Source of the DNA: JACVRW01 sp963812915
Lineage (GTDB): Bacteria; Actinomycetota; Thermoleophilia; Solirubrobacterales; Thermoleophilaceae
DNA: 64,000 nucleotides
Assembly: GCA_963812915.1 (NCBI GenBank)
Contig: CAWEXB010000008.1
Coordinates: forward strand, 186,001 to 250,000
Direction of reading: 5' to 3'
Part shown: positions 9,198 to 18,400 of the stretch, in pieces
Position numbering within the stretch: the stretch's first letter is position 1
Layout of the letters: the number at the start of each line of letters is the position of its first letter
Translations under genes and position numbers: made by a program
Notes under the pieces: model-generated
The model's input: only the letters and a program-made list of their open reading frames with translations
The model's database searches: none
What the model was told of the DNA's origin: nothing

Positions 9198-10108
9198 AGG
9201 TCGCGGTCACAGGGGCCACGGGCACCATCGGCAGCGCCCTGGTCCGGGAGCTGGCCGCACGGGGAGACGAGGTGACCGCGCTGTCACGGGACGCGCAGCG
9301 CGCCAGGCAGGCGCTGGGCGTCGAGGCAGCCGGCTGGGAGCGGCCGAAGTCGGAGCCGCCGCCGGCGGAGGCGCTCCGCGGCCGCGACGGGGTCGTGAAC
9401 CTGCTGGGCGAGCCGCTGGCGCGGCGCTGGACCGACGACGCCAGGCGCGAGATCCGCGACTCCCGCATCCTCGGTACCCGCAACCTGGTGGCCGCGCTGG
9501 CGGCCCTGCCGGACGGCGAACGGCCACGCGTGCTCGTCTCGCAGTCCGGGATCGACTGGTACGGGGCGCGTGGCGACGAGCCGGTCGACGAGTCCGAGCC
9601 GGCGGGGAGCGGCTTCGTAGCCCAGCTGACGGTCGAGTGGGAGGCCGAGGCGCGCCGCGCCGAGGACTTCGGCGTTCGCGCCGTCACCACCAGGACGGGA
9701 GTTGTCGTCTCGCCGTCGGGTGGGGCTCTCGAGAAGATGTTGCCGCCATTCCGCTTGGGGGTGGGCGGCCCGGTGGCCGGCGGGAGGCAGTACGTCTCCT
9801 GGGTCCACCTCGACGACGTCGTGGGCGCGCTCGCCTTCTGCCTGTCGACCGAGGCGGCGGGCGGTCCGGTGAACGTCACTGCCCCCGAGCCGGTGACCAA
9901 CCGGGACTTCTCGAAGGCGCTCGGCCGGGTGCTGCGGCGGCCGGCCGTCGCGCCGGTCCCGGCGCTCGCGATGAAGATCCTCTACGGTGAGATGGCCGTC
10001 ATCGTGACGACCGGCCGGCGCGCGCTACCGCGGCGCCTGCAGGAGCTCGGCTACGAGTTCCGGCGCCCCGACTTAGAGGACGCGCTGCGAGGGGCGACCG
10101 GGCGCTAG
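9194..10108 (+). CDS. TIGR01777-family NAD(P)-binding epimerase
   Basis: A 304-residue extended short-chain dehydrogenase/reductase. The N-terminal Rossmann motif is VAVTGATGTIGSALVREL. The atypical SDR features of the YfcH/SDR39U1 group are present: GRDGVVNLLGEPL, then SRILGTRNLV, SQSGIDWYGARGDE in the place of the Y-x-x-x-K active site, and WVHLDDVVGALAFCL. The C-terminal segment with PAFALRL-like helices ends in LEELGYEFRRP-type sequence. Substrates of this group are not established. It starts at a GTG within the GTGA overlap with the malic enzyme and converges on the small membrane-protein gene, with which it shares four bases. Confidence 0.88.
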
Positions 10109-10398
10109 TCCGCCGAGCCCTCGCGCTCCTGGATGGCGTGCTGCTCGGCGCGGAGCTCCGCGACGGTCTTGCCGCCGCTGCCGAACGGCCCCTGGAGCTT
10201 CCAGCGTGAGTCCCGCTTCGCCGGCCAGATCAGCCAGATGAGCACGCCGATGACCGTCAGCAACAGGCCGAAGGCCAGGCCCAGCTTCTCGCCGTAGCCC
10301 TTCCGGGAGGACAGGTACGAGGTCACGATCGCGGACGCCAACCACAGGTAGGTGAGCCAGAGGGCGCGCGCGCCGATGACCGCAAGCTCGAGCTTCAT
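10105..10398 (-). CDS. Small membrane protein of the liv operon, unknown function
   Basis: A 97-residue protein with two predicted membrane helices (ALWLTYLWLASAIVTSYL and LGLAFGLLLTVIGVLIWLIW) joined by a short basic loop, followed by a charged cytoplasmic tail (TVAELRAEQHAIQEREG). No family is recognised. It is the last gene of the branched-chain amino-acid transporter operon: its ATG overlaps the livF stop as ATGA. A role linked to the transporter is possible from position only. Confidence 0.65.
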   Translation of the reverse strand: MKLELAVIGARALWLTYLWLASAIVTSYLSSRKGYGEKLGLAFGLLLTVIGVLIWLIWPAKRDSRWKLQGPFGSGGKTVAELRAEQHAIQEREGSAD

Positions 10399-11105
10399 GC
10401 GCCCAAGTACGCCTTCTGGACGTCGGCGTTGGTGAGCAGCTTGCTCGATTCGTCCTCGAGCGCGACCTTGCCGGTCTCCAGCACGTAGCCGCGCTTCGAG
10501 ACGCCGAGCGCGTAGTTCGCGTTCTGCTCCACCAGCAGGATCGTGGTGCCCTGGCGGTTGATCTCGGCGATCGTCTCGTAGATTCGCTCGACGAGGATCG
10601 GGGCGATGCCCATCGACGGCTCGTCGAGCAGCAGGAGCTTGGGGTTGGCCATCAGCGCGCGGCCGATCGCGAGCATCTGCTGCTCCCCGCCGGACATCGT
10701 TCCCCCCTTCTGGCGCTCGCGCTCCTTCAGGCGCGGGAACAGCGCGAAGACGCGCTCTATGTCCCTGTCGATGTCCGCGCGATCCTTCCGCAGGTAGGCG
10801 CCGAGGTCGAGGTTCTCGCGAACCGTCATTCGCGGGAACACGTGGCGCCCCTCCGGCGACTGGGAGATGCCCATCTGCACGATCTCCTGCGGCGGCACCT
10901 CGCCGATCTCCGTGCCGTCGAACTTGATCGTGCCCTCGCGCGGGGGCGTGAGGCCCGAGATCGAGCGCAGCGTCGTGGACTTGCCGGCGCCGTTGGAGCC
11001 GATGAGCGTGACCACCTCACCCTCCTCGACTCTCAGCGACACGCCCTTGAGCGCCTCGATGTTGCCGTAGAACGTGTGAAGTTCGTTGACCTCCAACAGC
11101 GCCAT
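10395..11105 (-). CDS. livF: Branched-chain amino-acid ABC transporter ATPase LivF
   Basis: A 236-residue ATPase subunit. Walker A is GSNGAGKSTTLR near residue 37, the signature is MSGGEQQMLAIGRAL, and Walker B is LLLLDEPSMGIAP. The H-loop position reads LLVEQN, with Q instead of H, as is typical of LivF and unlike LivG. LivF and LivG form the nucleotide-binding pair beneath the LivH/LivM channel, which imports Leu/Ile/Val or related substrates delivered by a lipoprotein. The ATG overlaps the livG stop as TGATG. Confidence 0.95.
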   Translation of the reverse strand: MALLEVNELHTFYGNIEALKGVSLRVEEGEVVTLIGSNGAGKSTTLRSISGLTPPREGTIKFDGTEIGEVPPQEIVQMGISQSPEGRHVFPRMTVRENLDLGAYLRKDRADIDRDIERVFALFPRLKERERQKGGTMSGGEQQMLAIGRALMANPKLLLLDEPSMGIAPILVERIYETIAEINRQGTTILLVEQNANYALGVSKRGYVLETGKVALEDESSKLLTNADVQKAYLGA

Positions 11106-11977
11106 CAGGCCCCGCCCCCGTCCTCGCGCCGCGTGGCGCCGGTCTCGGCCTCCTTCTCGCCCTGCTTGCCCAGGTAGGCCTCCACCACGCGCGGGTTCTT
11201 GCGCACCTCCTCGGGCGAGCCCTCGGCGATCTGCTGGCCGTGGTCGAGCACGGTTATGCGCTCGGACACACCCATCACGACCTGCATGTCGTGCTCGATC
11301 AGCAGGATCGTGAGCCCGCGCTCGTCGCGCAGCCTGCGCATGAAGCCGGTCAGGTTGGCCGATTCCTGCGGGTTCATGCCCGCCGTCGGCTCGTCGAGCA
11401 GCAACAGCTTCGGGTCGGACGCCAGCGCGCGGGCGATCTCCAGCCGGCGCTGGTCGCCGTAGGAGAGGTTCACCGACATCTGCTCGTGCTGGCTCTCGGG
11501 AATGCCCACGTAGGAGAGCGTCTCGCGCGCCTTGTCCTCGACGGCCTTCTCCTCATGGCGCACCCGCGGTGTGCGGAAGATCGACCCGAACAGGCCGGCC
11601 CGCATGCGAGCGTTCTGGCCGACCATCACGTTTTCGATCGCGTTCATCGTCGCGAACAGGCGGATGTTCTGGAAGGTGCGGGCCACGCCGTCCTTCATGA
11701 TCAGGTCGGGCCGCCGCCCGGTGACGTTCCGACCGTTGAACGCGATGCGCCCGTAGGTGGGCCGGTAGAGGCCGGTGAGCATGTTGAAGAACGTGGTCTT
11801 GCCGGCGCCGTTCGGGCCGATGATCGAGACGATCGACCGCTCGGGGATCTGGAACGTGATGTCCTCGACGGCGACGAGTCCGCCGAAGACCTTGGTGACG
11901 TTCTCGGTGGTGAGCAGCGGCGGCCCCGCCAGGCCTCCGTCGGCGCTCGGCCCGGGTGCTGTGGCCGCGTCGTTCAT
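11105..11977 (-). CDS. livG: Branched-chain amino-acid ABC transporter ATPase LivG
   Basis: A 290-residue ATPase, slightly longer than usual because of about 20 extra residues at each end. It has Walker A GPNGAGKTTFFNML, the LivG-specific GVARTFQNIRLF, the signature LSYGDQRRLEIARAL (Y in place of the usual G), Walker B LLLLDEPTAGMNP and the H-loop LLIEHDMQVVM. The C-terminus carries the LivG element EVRKNPRVVEAYLG. It pairs with LivF. The ATG overlaps the livM stop as ATGA. Confidence 0.95.
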   Translation of the reverse strand: MNDAATAPGPSADGGLAGPPLLTTENVTKVFGGLVAVEDITFQIPERSIVSIIGPNGAGKTTFFNMLTGLYRPTYGRIAFNGRNVTGRRPDLIMKDGVARTFQNIRLFATMNAIENVMVGQNARMRAGLFGSIFRTPRVRHEEKAVEDKARETLSYVGIPESQHEQMSVNLSYGDQRRLEIARALASDPKLLLLDEPTAGMNPQESANLTGFMRRLRDERGLTILLIEHDMQVVMGVSERITVLDHGQQIAEGSPEEVRKNPRVVEAYLGKQGEKEAETGATRREDGGGA

Positions 11978-13291
11978 GCGCGCGACTCGTACACCGGCTC
12001 GGCGGGGCCGAGTTCGGTCTCACCGGCCCCGACGCCCTCAGTGAGCTCGAGCTTACGTCTTCGCTCGGGGATGAGGCCCTCGGGCCGCAGCACCATCATG
12101 ATCACGAGCAGGAACCCGAAGATGCCGAACGACAGCTCCGTGAGGTCGAAGTCGAGCCCTACCTTGGACGGATAGTCGTTGAACACGTCCGGGATGAGGT
12201 TGTTGTTGATGAACGACAGCACGATCGCGCCGAGCACCACGCCCTCGATCGAGCCGAGCCCGCCCAGGATGACCATGGCGAGCACGAAGATCGAGAACGA
12301 GAACTGGAACTGGTCGGCATTCACGGTGTTCAGATATGACGCGATGAACGCGCCGCCCACGCCACCGAAGGCGGCCCCCGTGCCGTAGGCGAGCAGCTTG
12401 GTCTTGACCAGGGGCACGCCCATCGAGGCCGCCGCGACCTCGTCCTCGCGCAACGCGATCCAAGCCCGTCCCAGCCGCGAGTCGCGCAGGCGGTAGTTCA
12501 CGAACAGCGCGATGAACACCAGAGCCAGCGCCACGAAGTACCACGGGTCTCAGCTCGAGCGATTGGAACGGCTCGAGGAAGGGCAGGTCGATCTTGTCGA
12601 TCGGGGTGATCCCCTGGCGGCCGTTCGTGAGCTGCTGGCCGCGGACCACGAGCTCGTCGCCGTTGATGACGAGGCGGCCGATGATCTCGCCGAAGGCGAG
12701 CGTGACGATGGCAATGTAATCCCCGCGAAGTCGCAGCGTTGGCAAGCCGATAAGCATGCCCGCGATCGTCGTGATGACGATCGCGATCAGGATCACAATG
12801 AGGAAGTTGAAGTGGATGCCCGGCAGGGTCGAGGCCGGCTCGCCGACGAGCAGGGAGAAGCCCTCGCCGCCCCCCGCGCTGGAGAAGAACCCCGACATGA
12901 ACCACCCGGCGGTGAGCGCGCCGAGCGCGAAGAAGGCCACATAGCCCAGGTCGAGCAGCCCCGCGAAGCCCACGATGATGTTGAGCCCGAGCGCGAAGCT
13001 CGCGTAGGCGAGCGCGAGCGTGGCGTCCTCGATGAAGCCGCCGCCGGACTCCTGGAAGAACGGCAGCACGATCGCCCAGACGACCAGCGCGACCAGGGTC
13101 GCCCGGACGACCCACGGGTTCTCGTGGAAGACGGCGCGCACGGCGATCAGCACCCAGAGGACGAACGCCATGAACAGGTTCATCTCGATCTCGCTCGCCA
13201 GCCACAGCGTGACCGGCAGGGCAACCGCAAGGGCGATCAGCGTGCGGTTCTCCACGTGCGTCCCGCGAATGGCGGCGGCCGCCGAGCTCAT
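11974..13291 (-). CDS. livM: Branched-chain amino-acid ABC transporter permease LivM (one frameshift)
   Basis: About 440 residues with roughly ten membrane helices. The family core is present: LALAYASFALGLNIIVGFAG, LDLGYVAFFALGALTAG and PTLRLRGDYIAIVTLAFGEI before the shift, and VNYRLRDSRLGRAWIALREDE followed by VLAMVILGGLGSIEG after it. The frame changes near 12550, where dropping one base restores a DPWYFVALALV join. Everything on both sides is normal, so an assembly indel is most likely. Start ATG overlaps the livH stop (ATGA), and its own stop overlaps livG (ATGA). The first 60 residues are a variable N-terminal helix pair. Confidence 0.88.
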
Positions 13292-14355
13292 CCCGCCTCC
13301 CGCGTCTGCTCACCGAGCAGCCCTTGCGGGCGGAAGACCATGATCATCACGAGGTAGGCGAACACGATCGCCGGCGTCCACTCGCCACCGATCCGGTTGT
13401 CCGAGATCTGCTGGATGATCCCGATGACCAAGCCGCCGAGTACGGCGCCCTGCAGGTTGCCGATGCCGCCCATCACCGCCGCGGTGAAGGCGATCAGGCC
13501 GGCCTGGAAGCCCTGGAAGAACCAGATCGTGGTCTGATAGAGCGCGTAGATCAGCCCGGCGGAGCCGGCCAGGATGCCGCCGATCAGGAACGTCAGCGAG
13601 ATCGTGGTGTCGACGTTGATGCCCATGAGCCGCGCGGCCTCCGGGTCCTGCGCCGTCGCCCGCATCGCCCGCCCCAGACGGCTCTGGCTGATGAAGGTGG
13701 TCAGCAGCAGCACGAGTGGGATGGTCGCCGCGATCGCGAGCACGTCGCCCTGCGAGACCGAGACGCCGCCGATGTTGAAGAGCTCCTTCTGCGCGTTGAT
13801 CAGGTCCGGGATGCCCTCCGGCGACCCGCCGATCCAGAGAACGCCGACGTTCTGGAGGATGAAGCTGAAGCCGACCGCCGTGATCAGCGGCGCCAGCTTG
13901 GGCGCGTTCCGTAATGGTCGGTAGGCCACCCGCTCGATCATCGTGTTGAGCGAGCCGCTCGCCAGCATCGCCAGGACCAGCGTGAGGAGCAGGCCGAGGA
14001 TCAGGCCGCCGGTGCCGGTGGCGGCGGTGAGGCCGAGCGTGCCGAAGAGCCCGGCCGATACGAGCGAGCCGATCATGAACACCTCGCCGTGGGCGAAGTT
14101 GATCAGCTCGATGATCCCGTAGACGAGCGTGTAGCCGAGCGCCACCAGCGCCCAGATGGCCCCGTTCGAGAGGCCGTCGACGATGTTGTTGCCGAGGCGG
14201 GCGAGGCTGCCGTCCTGGCTGATGTCCTGGATGCCGTAGACGACCGGCAGCGCGAGGAGAAGCGCGATCAGCCCGTACTCGCCGATATAGCCACGCACCC
14301 GGTCCCAGGTGTTGGTCTTGACCGGTAACCGGGCGGCTTCGGTGCTGGCCTCCAA
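13288..14355 (-). CDS. livH: Branched-chain amino-acid ABC transporter permease LivH
   Basis: A 355-residue permease with about eight membrane helices. Family hallmarks are GLSNGAIWALVALGYTLVYGI, INFAHGEVFMIG, RVAYRPLRN, the EAA-like loop RAMRATAQDPEAARLMGINVD and GGIGNLQGAVLGGLVIG near the C-terminus. It has an extra N-terminal helix before the core. It forms the channel with LivM. It is separated from the binding-protein gene by about 90 bases that contain a stable hairpin, a layout expected where the binding protein is made in excess of the membrane parts. Confidence 0.95.
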   Translation of the reverse strand: MEASTEAARLPVKTNTWDRVRGYIGEYGLIALLLALPVVYGIQDISQDGSLARLGNNIVDGLSNGAIWALVALGYTLVYGIIELINFAHGEVFMIGSLVSAGLFGTLGLTAATGTGGLILGLLLTLVLAMLASGSLNTMIERVAYRPLRNAPKLAPLITAVGFSFILQNVGVLWIGGSPEGIPDLINAQKELFNIGGVSVSQGDVLAIAATIPLVLLLTTFISQSRLGRAMRATAQDPEAARLMGINVDTTISLTFLIGGILAGSAGLIYALYQTTIWFFQGFQAGLIAFTAAVMGGIGNLQGAVLGGLVIGIIQQISDNRIGGEWTPAIVFAYLVMIMVFRPQGLLGEQTREAG

Positions 14356-14395
14356 GATCCTCCCTCGTCGTCCGTGGCGGATTCAATCAGAGACG

Positions 14396-14421
14396 GGGGG
14401 CGGACCGCAAGGCCCGCCCCC
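14396..14421 (-). promoter_or_regulatory. Intercistronic hairpin between livK and livH
   Basis: GGGGGCGG pairs with CCGCCCCC, with a short inner stem and a GCAA (TTGC on the transcribed strand) loop. No U-run follows, so it is not a classical terminator. A hairpin placed after the binding-protein gene commonly stabilises the upstream message or attenuates read-through into the permease genes. Confidence 0.5.
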
Positions 14422-14446
14422 ACAACTCCAATTCAGGTCGCTTCGA

Positions 14447-15721
14447 TCAGCCAGCCGCGGCCTGGATGGTCTTGTCGAACTCCAGCTCGCCGCCCTTGAT
14501 CGCGTAGACGCCGTAGTCGGTGATCGTCGTGTCGCCGTTCTCGTCGATGTCGTAGGTGCCGAGCACCGACTTGCGCGCCTTCGTCTGGAAGAGCGCGTCG
14601 ATCATCGCCTGCTTGTCGGAGCAGTCGCCGCCCAGCTCCTTGCAGGTGTCGAGAACGAGCCTCATGGCCTCGTAGCCGTAGATGGAGTACGGGTCGGGGT
14701 TCGGCTCGTTGTACTTGGCCTCGAAGTCCGAGAAGAACTTCTTCCCCTCAGGCGGGTACTCGTCGGGCGACAGCGTGGCCACCGTGCACTTATAGTATTC
14801 GCCTGGACGTCCGCCGGGATGCCGCCCTCCTTCGGGTCGGTGAAGCCGGACTCGCATATCCCGTCGGGCCCGTACAGGTTGATGTCCGGCATGCGCCGCG
14901 TGCACGTCCTTGAAGAGCTGCACCGCGCCGTTGGCGGTGATGCCCGAGAACACGAAGCAGTCCGCGCCGTCGCTACTTCATCGTTGCCGCCTGGGAGCGG
15001 AAGTTCGGCGCCTTCGGGTCGATGCCCTCGTTCGCCGAGGACGTCGAGCCCCATGCTCCTTCGCCGAGCTCTCGATGTTCCGCGCCAGGCCGGCGCCGTA
15101 GACCTCCTTGTCGTTGAGGATGTAGAGCGTTCTGGCAGCCCTCATCCTTCATCAGCGACGCCAGCGCGGCGCCCTGGATCGTGTCAATCGGGACGATGCG
15201 CACGTAGTGTGCGGTTGCCGGTCGGGTAGAACTTCTCCGGCTCGCCCTCCTCGCGCCCGGCGCGTCCGTGGTCAGGCCCACGTATGTGTTCGCCGGGCTG
15301 ATCTGCGCGATCCGCCCTCGTTCAGGATCGGAATCGAGATCGCGCTCGCGCCCGAGTTGAACTCGCCGATGTACGCGATCGCCGAGTCGTCCTGCGCGAC
15401 CTTGCGCGCGTTTGCCGAGGCCGCCTCAGGCGTCCATGTGCCCGCCTGCGCAGTGGAATCGTCGAGCGACGTGTACTTGATCGTGAACTGGCCCGCCTTG
15501 CCACCCGCCTGCTCGAGAGCGAGCCTGATGCCCTCGACCATCGCGGTGGTCTGCGGACGAGAGGCGCCCTGAAGCGGGAGCGATGAATAAACGTTGAGTG
15601 TGTCGCCGGCTTCTCCCCCACCGCCGCCGCCGTCGTCATCGTCGTCGCCGCAGGCGCTGACGGTGAGTGCGAACAGGGCAAACAGGCAGCTGAGCAGTGC
15701 CAGCCATCGTAGTTGCAACAT
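14447..15721 (-). pseudogene. livK: Branched-chain amino-acid binding lipoprotein LivK, multiply frameshifted
   Basis: Periplasmic-binding-protein fold type I. A signal peptide ends in a lipobox (TVSACGDDDDDG). The mature part begins LNVYSSLPLQGASRPQT and ends YAIKGGELEFDKTIQ. The first 400 and last 350 bases read cleanly. Between about 14,805 and 15,315 the frame changes about nine times, near 15314, 15260, 15208, 15130, 15050, 15035, 14975, 14895 and 14805. Stitching gives a continuous family-like protein (NTYVGLTTD, IVPIDTIQGAALASLMKDEG, FVFSGITANGAVQLFKD, INLYGPDGICESGFTDP). The ribosome-binding site AAGGGAGGGAC precedes the ATG. Either a locally poor consensus or a real pseudogene; a close paralogue lies directly upstream. 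Confidence 0.8.
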
Positions 15722-15824
15722 GTCCCTCCCTTAGAGATGGCTCCAACCAACGCGGCATCCTACGCGCGGATAAGGACGTCTGACCACCAGCGCAATGAGG
15801 CTTAACGCGGAGAAAATCTGGCCT

Positions 15825-17126
15825 TCACGGTGCCCGTCCGACGAGCCGCTGGAACTCGAAGCGGCCGCCCCGCAGTCCGTACCGCGCGAACTTCTCCTCG
15901 TCGACGTCGCCGGTGGCGCGAACCGCATACATGCCGAGCGGCGAGCGCCGCGTCCGAATGGCGAGCGCCGCCGCGATCACGCGCCCGCGGTCGGGGCCCG
16001 CCTGGGCGATTGCGTCCAGCACGAGGCGCATGGCCTCGTAGCCGTAGACCGCCTCCGGGCGCGCGACGTATCGGCCCTCGAGCTTTCGAAGCGCGCCGAA
16101 GCAGCCGCCGGCCCCAGGGGGGAGGCGGGAACCGGGCCGAAACGGCGTGTACGCCTCCACCTTCCACGGCGCCGCCGGAATCGGCCGGTCCCGGACCAGC
16201 ATCCCGCTCGTCGCGAACACGGGGACGCCGGGCATGTTGGCGTCGATCGCCGCCAACAGACGGCCGATTCCCGGGCCCGCCACGCCGGCGTACACCACCG
16301 CGTCGGGGTGGTCCTCCGCAAGCGAGCGCGCCAGGTCGGGAATGTCCTCCACGCGGCCGCGGTACTCCTCCACGGCCACCGGCTCCGGCCCGTCCCGGCG
16401 CGCGCGAGCGACGATCTCGCCGGCCAGCTCGCGGCCATAGATCTCGTCGTCGAACACGACGCCCAGGCGCTCCGCGCCGCCCGCGCGAATCTGCTCGAGG
16501 ATCGTCTCGGCCTGGAGAAGGTCGTTGGGGACCAGGCGCAGGAAGTTGCGGGCCTCCGTCGGGTAGTAGCGGGCGGGCCCCGCCCGCGGGCGGCCGGGCG
16601 GCGCCCGGGTCAGGCTCGTCAGGCCCTCGCCCGCGGACACCTGGAGGATGCCCGCGTCGTTGGTGATCGGCACCGAGACCGCGGACGCACCGTAGTCGAG
16701 CTCGCCCAGGTACGCGATCGTCGTCTCGTCGTCAGCCGCGCGCTCGGCGTTCGCGTTCACGCGGCCGGGGTCCCATAGGCGGTCGCCCGGCTCGGTGGAG
16801 TCGAGCCTGACGAGGCGCACCCGCAGACCTCCCGCGCGGCCGCCCGCGTCGGCGAGCGCGAGGCGCTGCCCGGCGGCCACCGCCGCGGCCGCCGCTCGAG
16901 ACACGCCATGCAGCGGCAGGCTCGTATAGACCGTCACGGTGCCGCCGGAGATGCGCGAGGTCTCCTCGCTGGGGCCGCGGCCGAGGCAGCCGCCGAGGGC
17001 GACGACGGCGGCTAGACAGAGCGGGGCTGCGAAGGCTCGGAATCCCAAACCGAGGATTCTGACGAGGCCGGTTCGAGTGGTCCCTCCCTCGGATCCAGGC
17101 CCGCCAGGATCCTCGGTCGGAACCAT
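15825..17126 (-). CDS. Second LivK-like amino-acid binding lipoprotein
   Basis: Related over its length to the neighbouring LivK: VTVYTSLPLHGVSRAAA against the LNVYSSLPLQGAS of the neighbour, TIAYLGELDYGASAVSVPI, FLRLVPNDLLQAETILEQI and AVYGYEAMRLVLDAI. The signal sequence ends LAAVVALGGC, a lipobox. At 433 residues it is longer than usual at the N-terminus. The ATG at 17126 leaves only 13 bases to the divergent pfkA start, so the true start is probably further in, after the GGGAGGG ribosome-binding-like sequence near 17086, but no good codon is there. It could be an alternative receptor for the same LivHMGF channel or a sensor. Confidence 0.82.
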   Translation of the reverse strand: MVPTEDPGGPGSEGGTTRTGLVRILGLGFRAFAAPLCLAAVVALGGCLGRGPSEETSRISGGTVTVYTSLPLHGVSRAAAAAVAAGQRLALADAGGRAGGLRVRLVRLDSTEPGDRLWDPGRVNANAERAADDETTIAYLGELDYGASAVSVPITNDAGILQVSAGEGLTSLTRAPPGRPRAGPARYYPTEARNFLRLVPNDLLQAETILEQIRAGGAERLGVVFDDEIYGRELAGEIVARARRDGPEPVAVEEYRGRVEDIPDLARSLAEDHPDAVVYAGVAGPGIGRLLAAIDANMPGVPVFATSGMLVRDRPIPAAPWKVEAYTPFRPGSRLPPGAGGCFGALRKLEGRYVARPEAVYGYEAMRLVLDAIAQAGPDRGRVIAAALAIRTRRSPLGMYAVRATGDVDEEKFARYGLRGGRFEFQRLVGRAP

Positions 17127-17139
17127 TATCGTGCCGCCC

Positions 17140-18171
17140 GTGAGAATCGGCGTGCTGACCGGAGGAGGCGACTGCCCCGGCCTGAACGCCGTGATCAGGG
17201 CGATCGTGCGAAAGGGGATCGACCGCCACGGGCACGCGATCGTCGGTTTCCGCGACGGGTGGCGCGGACCGCTCGAGAACGCCTACGAGGAGCTGACGAT
17301 CGAGTCCACCCGCGGCATCCTCCCCCGCGGCGGGACGATCCTGCGGAGCTCCCGCACCAACCCCTTCGCGCACGACGGCGGCCCCGAGCGGATCCGGGAG
17401 AACCTGACCACCCTCCACCTGGACGGTCTCATCGCGATCGGCGGCGAGGACACGCTGGGCGCCGCGGCAAGGCTGCACGGCGACCACGGCCTGCCGGTGG
17501 TGGGCGTGCCGAAGACGATCGACAACGATCTCGGCGGAACCGACATGACCTTCGGCTTCGACACGGCCGTGCAGATCGCCACCGAGGCCATCGACCGCCT
17601 CCACACCACGGCCGAGTCGCACAACCGGGTGATGATCGTCGAGGTGATGGGCCGCCACGGCGGCTGGATCGCGCTCCATTCGGGCCTCGCCGGCGGGGCC
17701 GACGTCATCCTGATCCCCGAGCGCCCCTTCGACATCGAGGAGGTGGTGCGGCTGATTCGCCGCCGCCACTCTCGGGGGCGGTTCTTCTCGATCGTGGTGG
17801 TGGCCGAGGGAGCGCTGCCGATGGAGGGCACGATGGAGACGGTCGAGGGCACCCAGGACGAGTTCGGCCACGCCCGCCTCGGAGGCATCGGTCAGCGGCT
17901 CGAGCGGGAGATCGAGCAGCGCACGGGCTTCGACACACGCGCGACCGTGCTCGGGCACATCCAGCGCGGCGGCACGCCGACGGCGTTCGATCGCGTTCTC
18001 GCGACCAGGCTCGGGCTCGCCGCGGTGGACGCGGCGAACGAGAGCCGGTGGGGAGTCATGTCGGCGCTGCGCGGCACCCGCATCGAGCTCGTCCCGCTAT
18101 CCGAAGCCGTCGCCAACCTGCGGACCGTGCCGGTCGACGAGTACGAGGCCGCGGAGACGTTCTTCGGCTAG
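17140..18171 (+). CDS. pfkA: 6-phosphofructokinase, probably pyrophosphate-dependent
   Basis: A 343-residue group III phosphofructokinase: VRIGVLTGGGDCPGLNAVIRA at the N-terminus, PKTIDNDLGGTD at the catalytic loop, MGRHGGWIALHSGLAGGAD and ATVLGHIQRGGTPTAFDR. The phosphate-donor site reads GGEDT, with Asp where ATP enzymes have Gly, and the catalytic loop has Lys in VPKTIDND, where ATP enzymes have Gly. Both are the residues known to select PPi over ATP. The GTG at 17140 is preferred over the one at 17131 because family proteins begin M-R/K-I/V-G-V-L-T. It converges on a small membrane-protein gene. Confidence 0.92.
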   Translation: MRIGVLTGGGDCPGLNAVIRAIVRKGIDRHGHAIVGFRDGWRGPLENAYEELTIESTRGILPRGGTILRSSRTNPFAHDGGPERIRENLTTLHLDGLIAIGGEDTLGAAARLHGDHGLPVVGVPKTIDNDLGGTDMTFGFDTAVQIATEAIDRLHTTAESHNRVMIVEVMGRHGGWIALHSGLAGGADVILIPERPFDIEEVVRLIRRRHSRGRFFSIVVVAEGALPMEGTMETVEGTQDEFGHARLGGIGQRLEREIEQRTGFDTRATVLGHIQRGGTPTAFDRVLATRLGLAAVDAANESRWGVMSALRGTRIELVPLSEAVANLRTVPVDEYEAAETFFG

Positions 18172-18199
18172 AACGCCGCACCGACCGGCGGGCCCGAGC

Positions 18200-18400
18200 T
18201 TAGAAGCCGGCTGCCTGGTCCTCGCCGGGTGCCGCCTCGCGCCCCAACATCCGATCGACGAACGGCCTCACCAGCACGACCGTGGCGGCGGTGACGACCA
18301 TCGCCGCCGTGAGCAGAAAGGCGTCGAAGGCCCCGATCCCGAACGCCCAGGCGGCGATCCACCAGACCAGGCCGACGGTGAGGGCGACGAGCACGATCAC
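18200..18400 (-). CDS. Small membrane protein, unknown function
   Basis: A 66-residue protein with two hydrophobic segments (VIVLVALTVGLVWWIAAWAF and AFLLTAAMVVTAATVVLV) and a short acidic tail. It starts at GTG in a GTGA overlap with the SnoaL-like gene, the junction type used throughout this window, which supports it as a real gene. No family is recognised. Confidence 0.6.
   Translation of the reverse strand: MIVLVALTVGLVWWIAAWAFGIGAFDAFLLTAAMVVTAATVVLVRPFVDRMLGREAAPGEDQAAGF

Noticed and set aside
17131..17133. GTG at 17131 as the pfkA start
   Set aside because: Adds VPP before the conserved V-R-I-G-V-L-T start; GTG at 17140 fits the family better.
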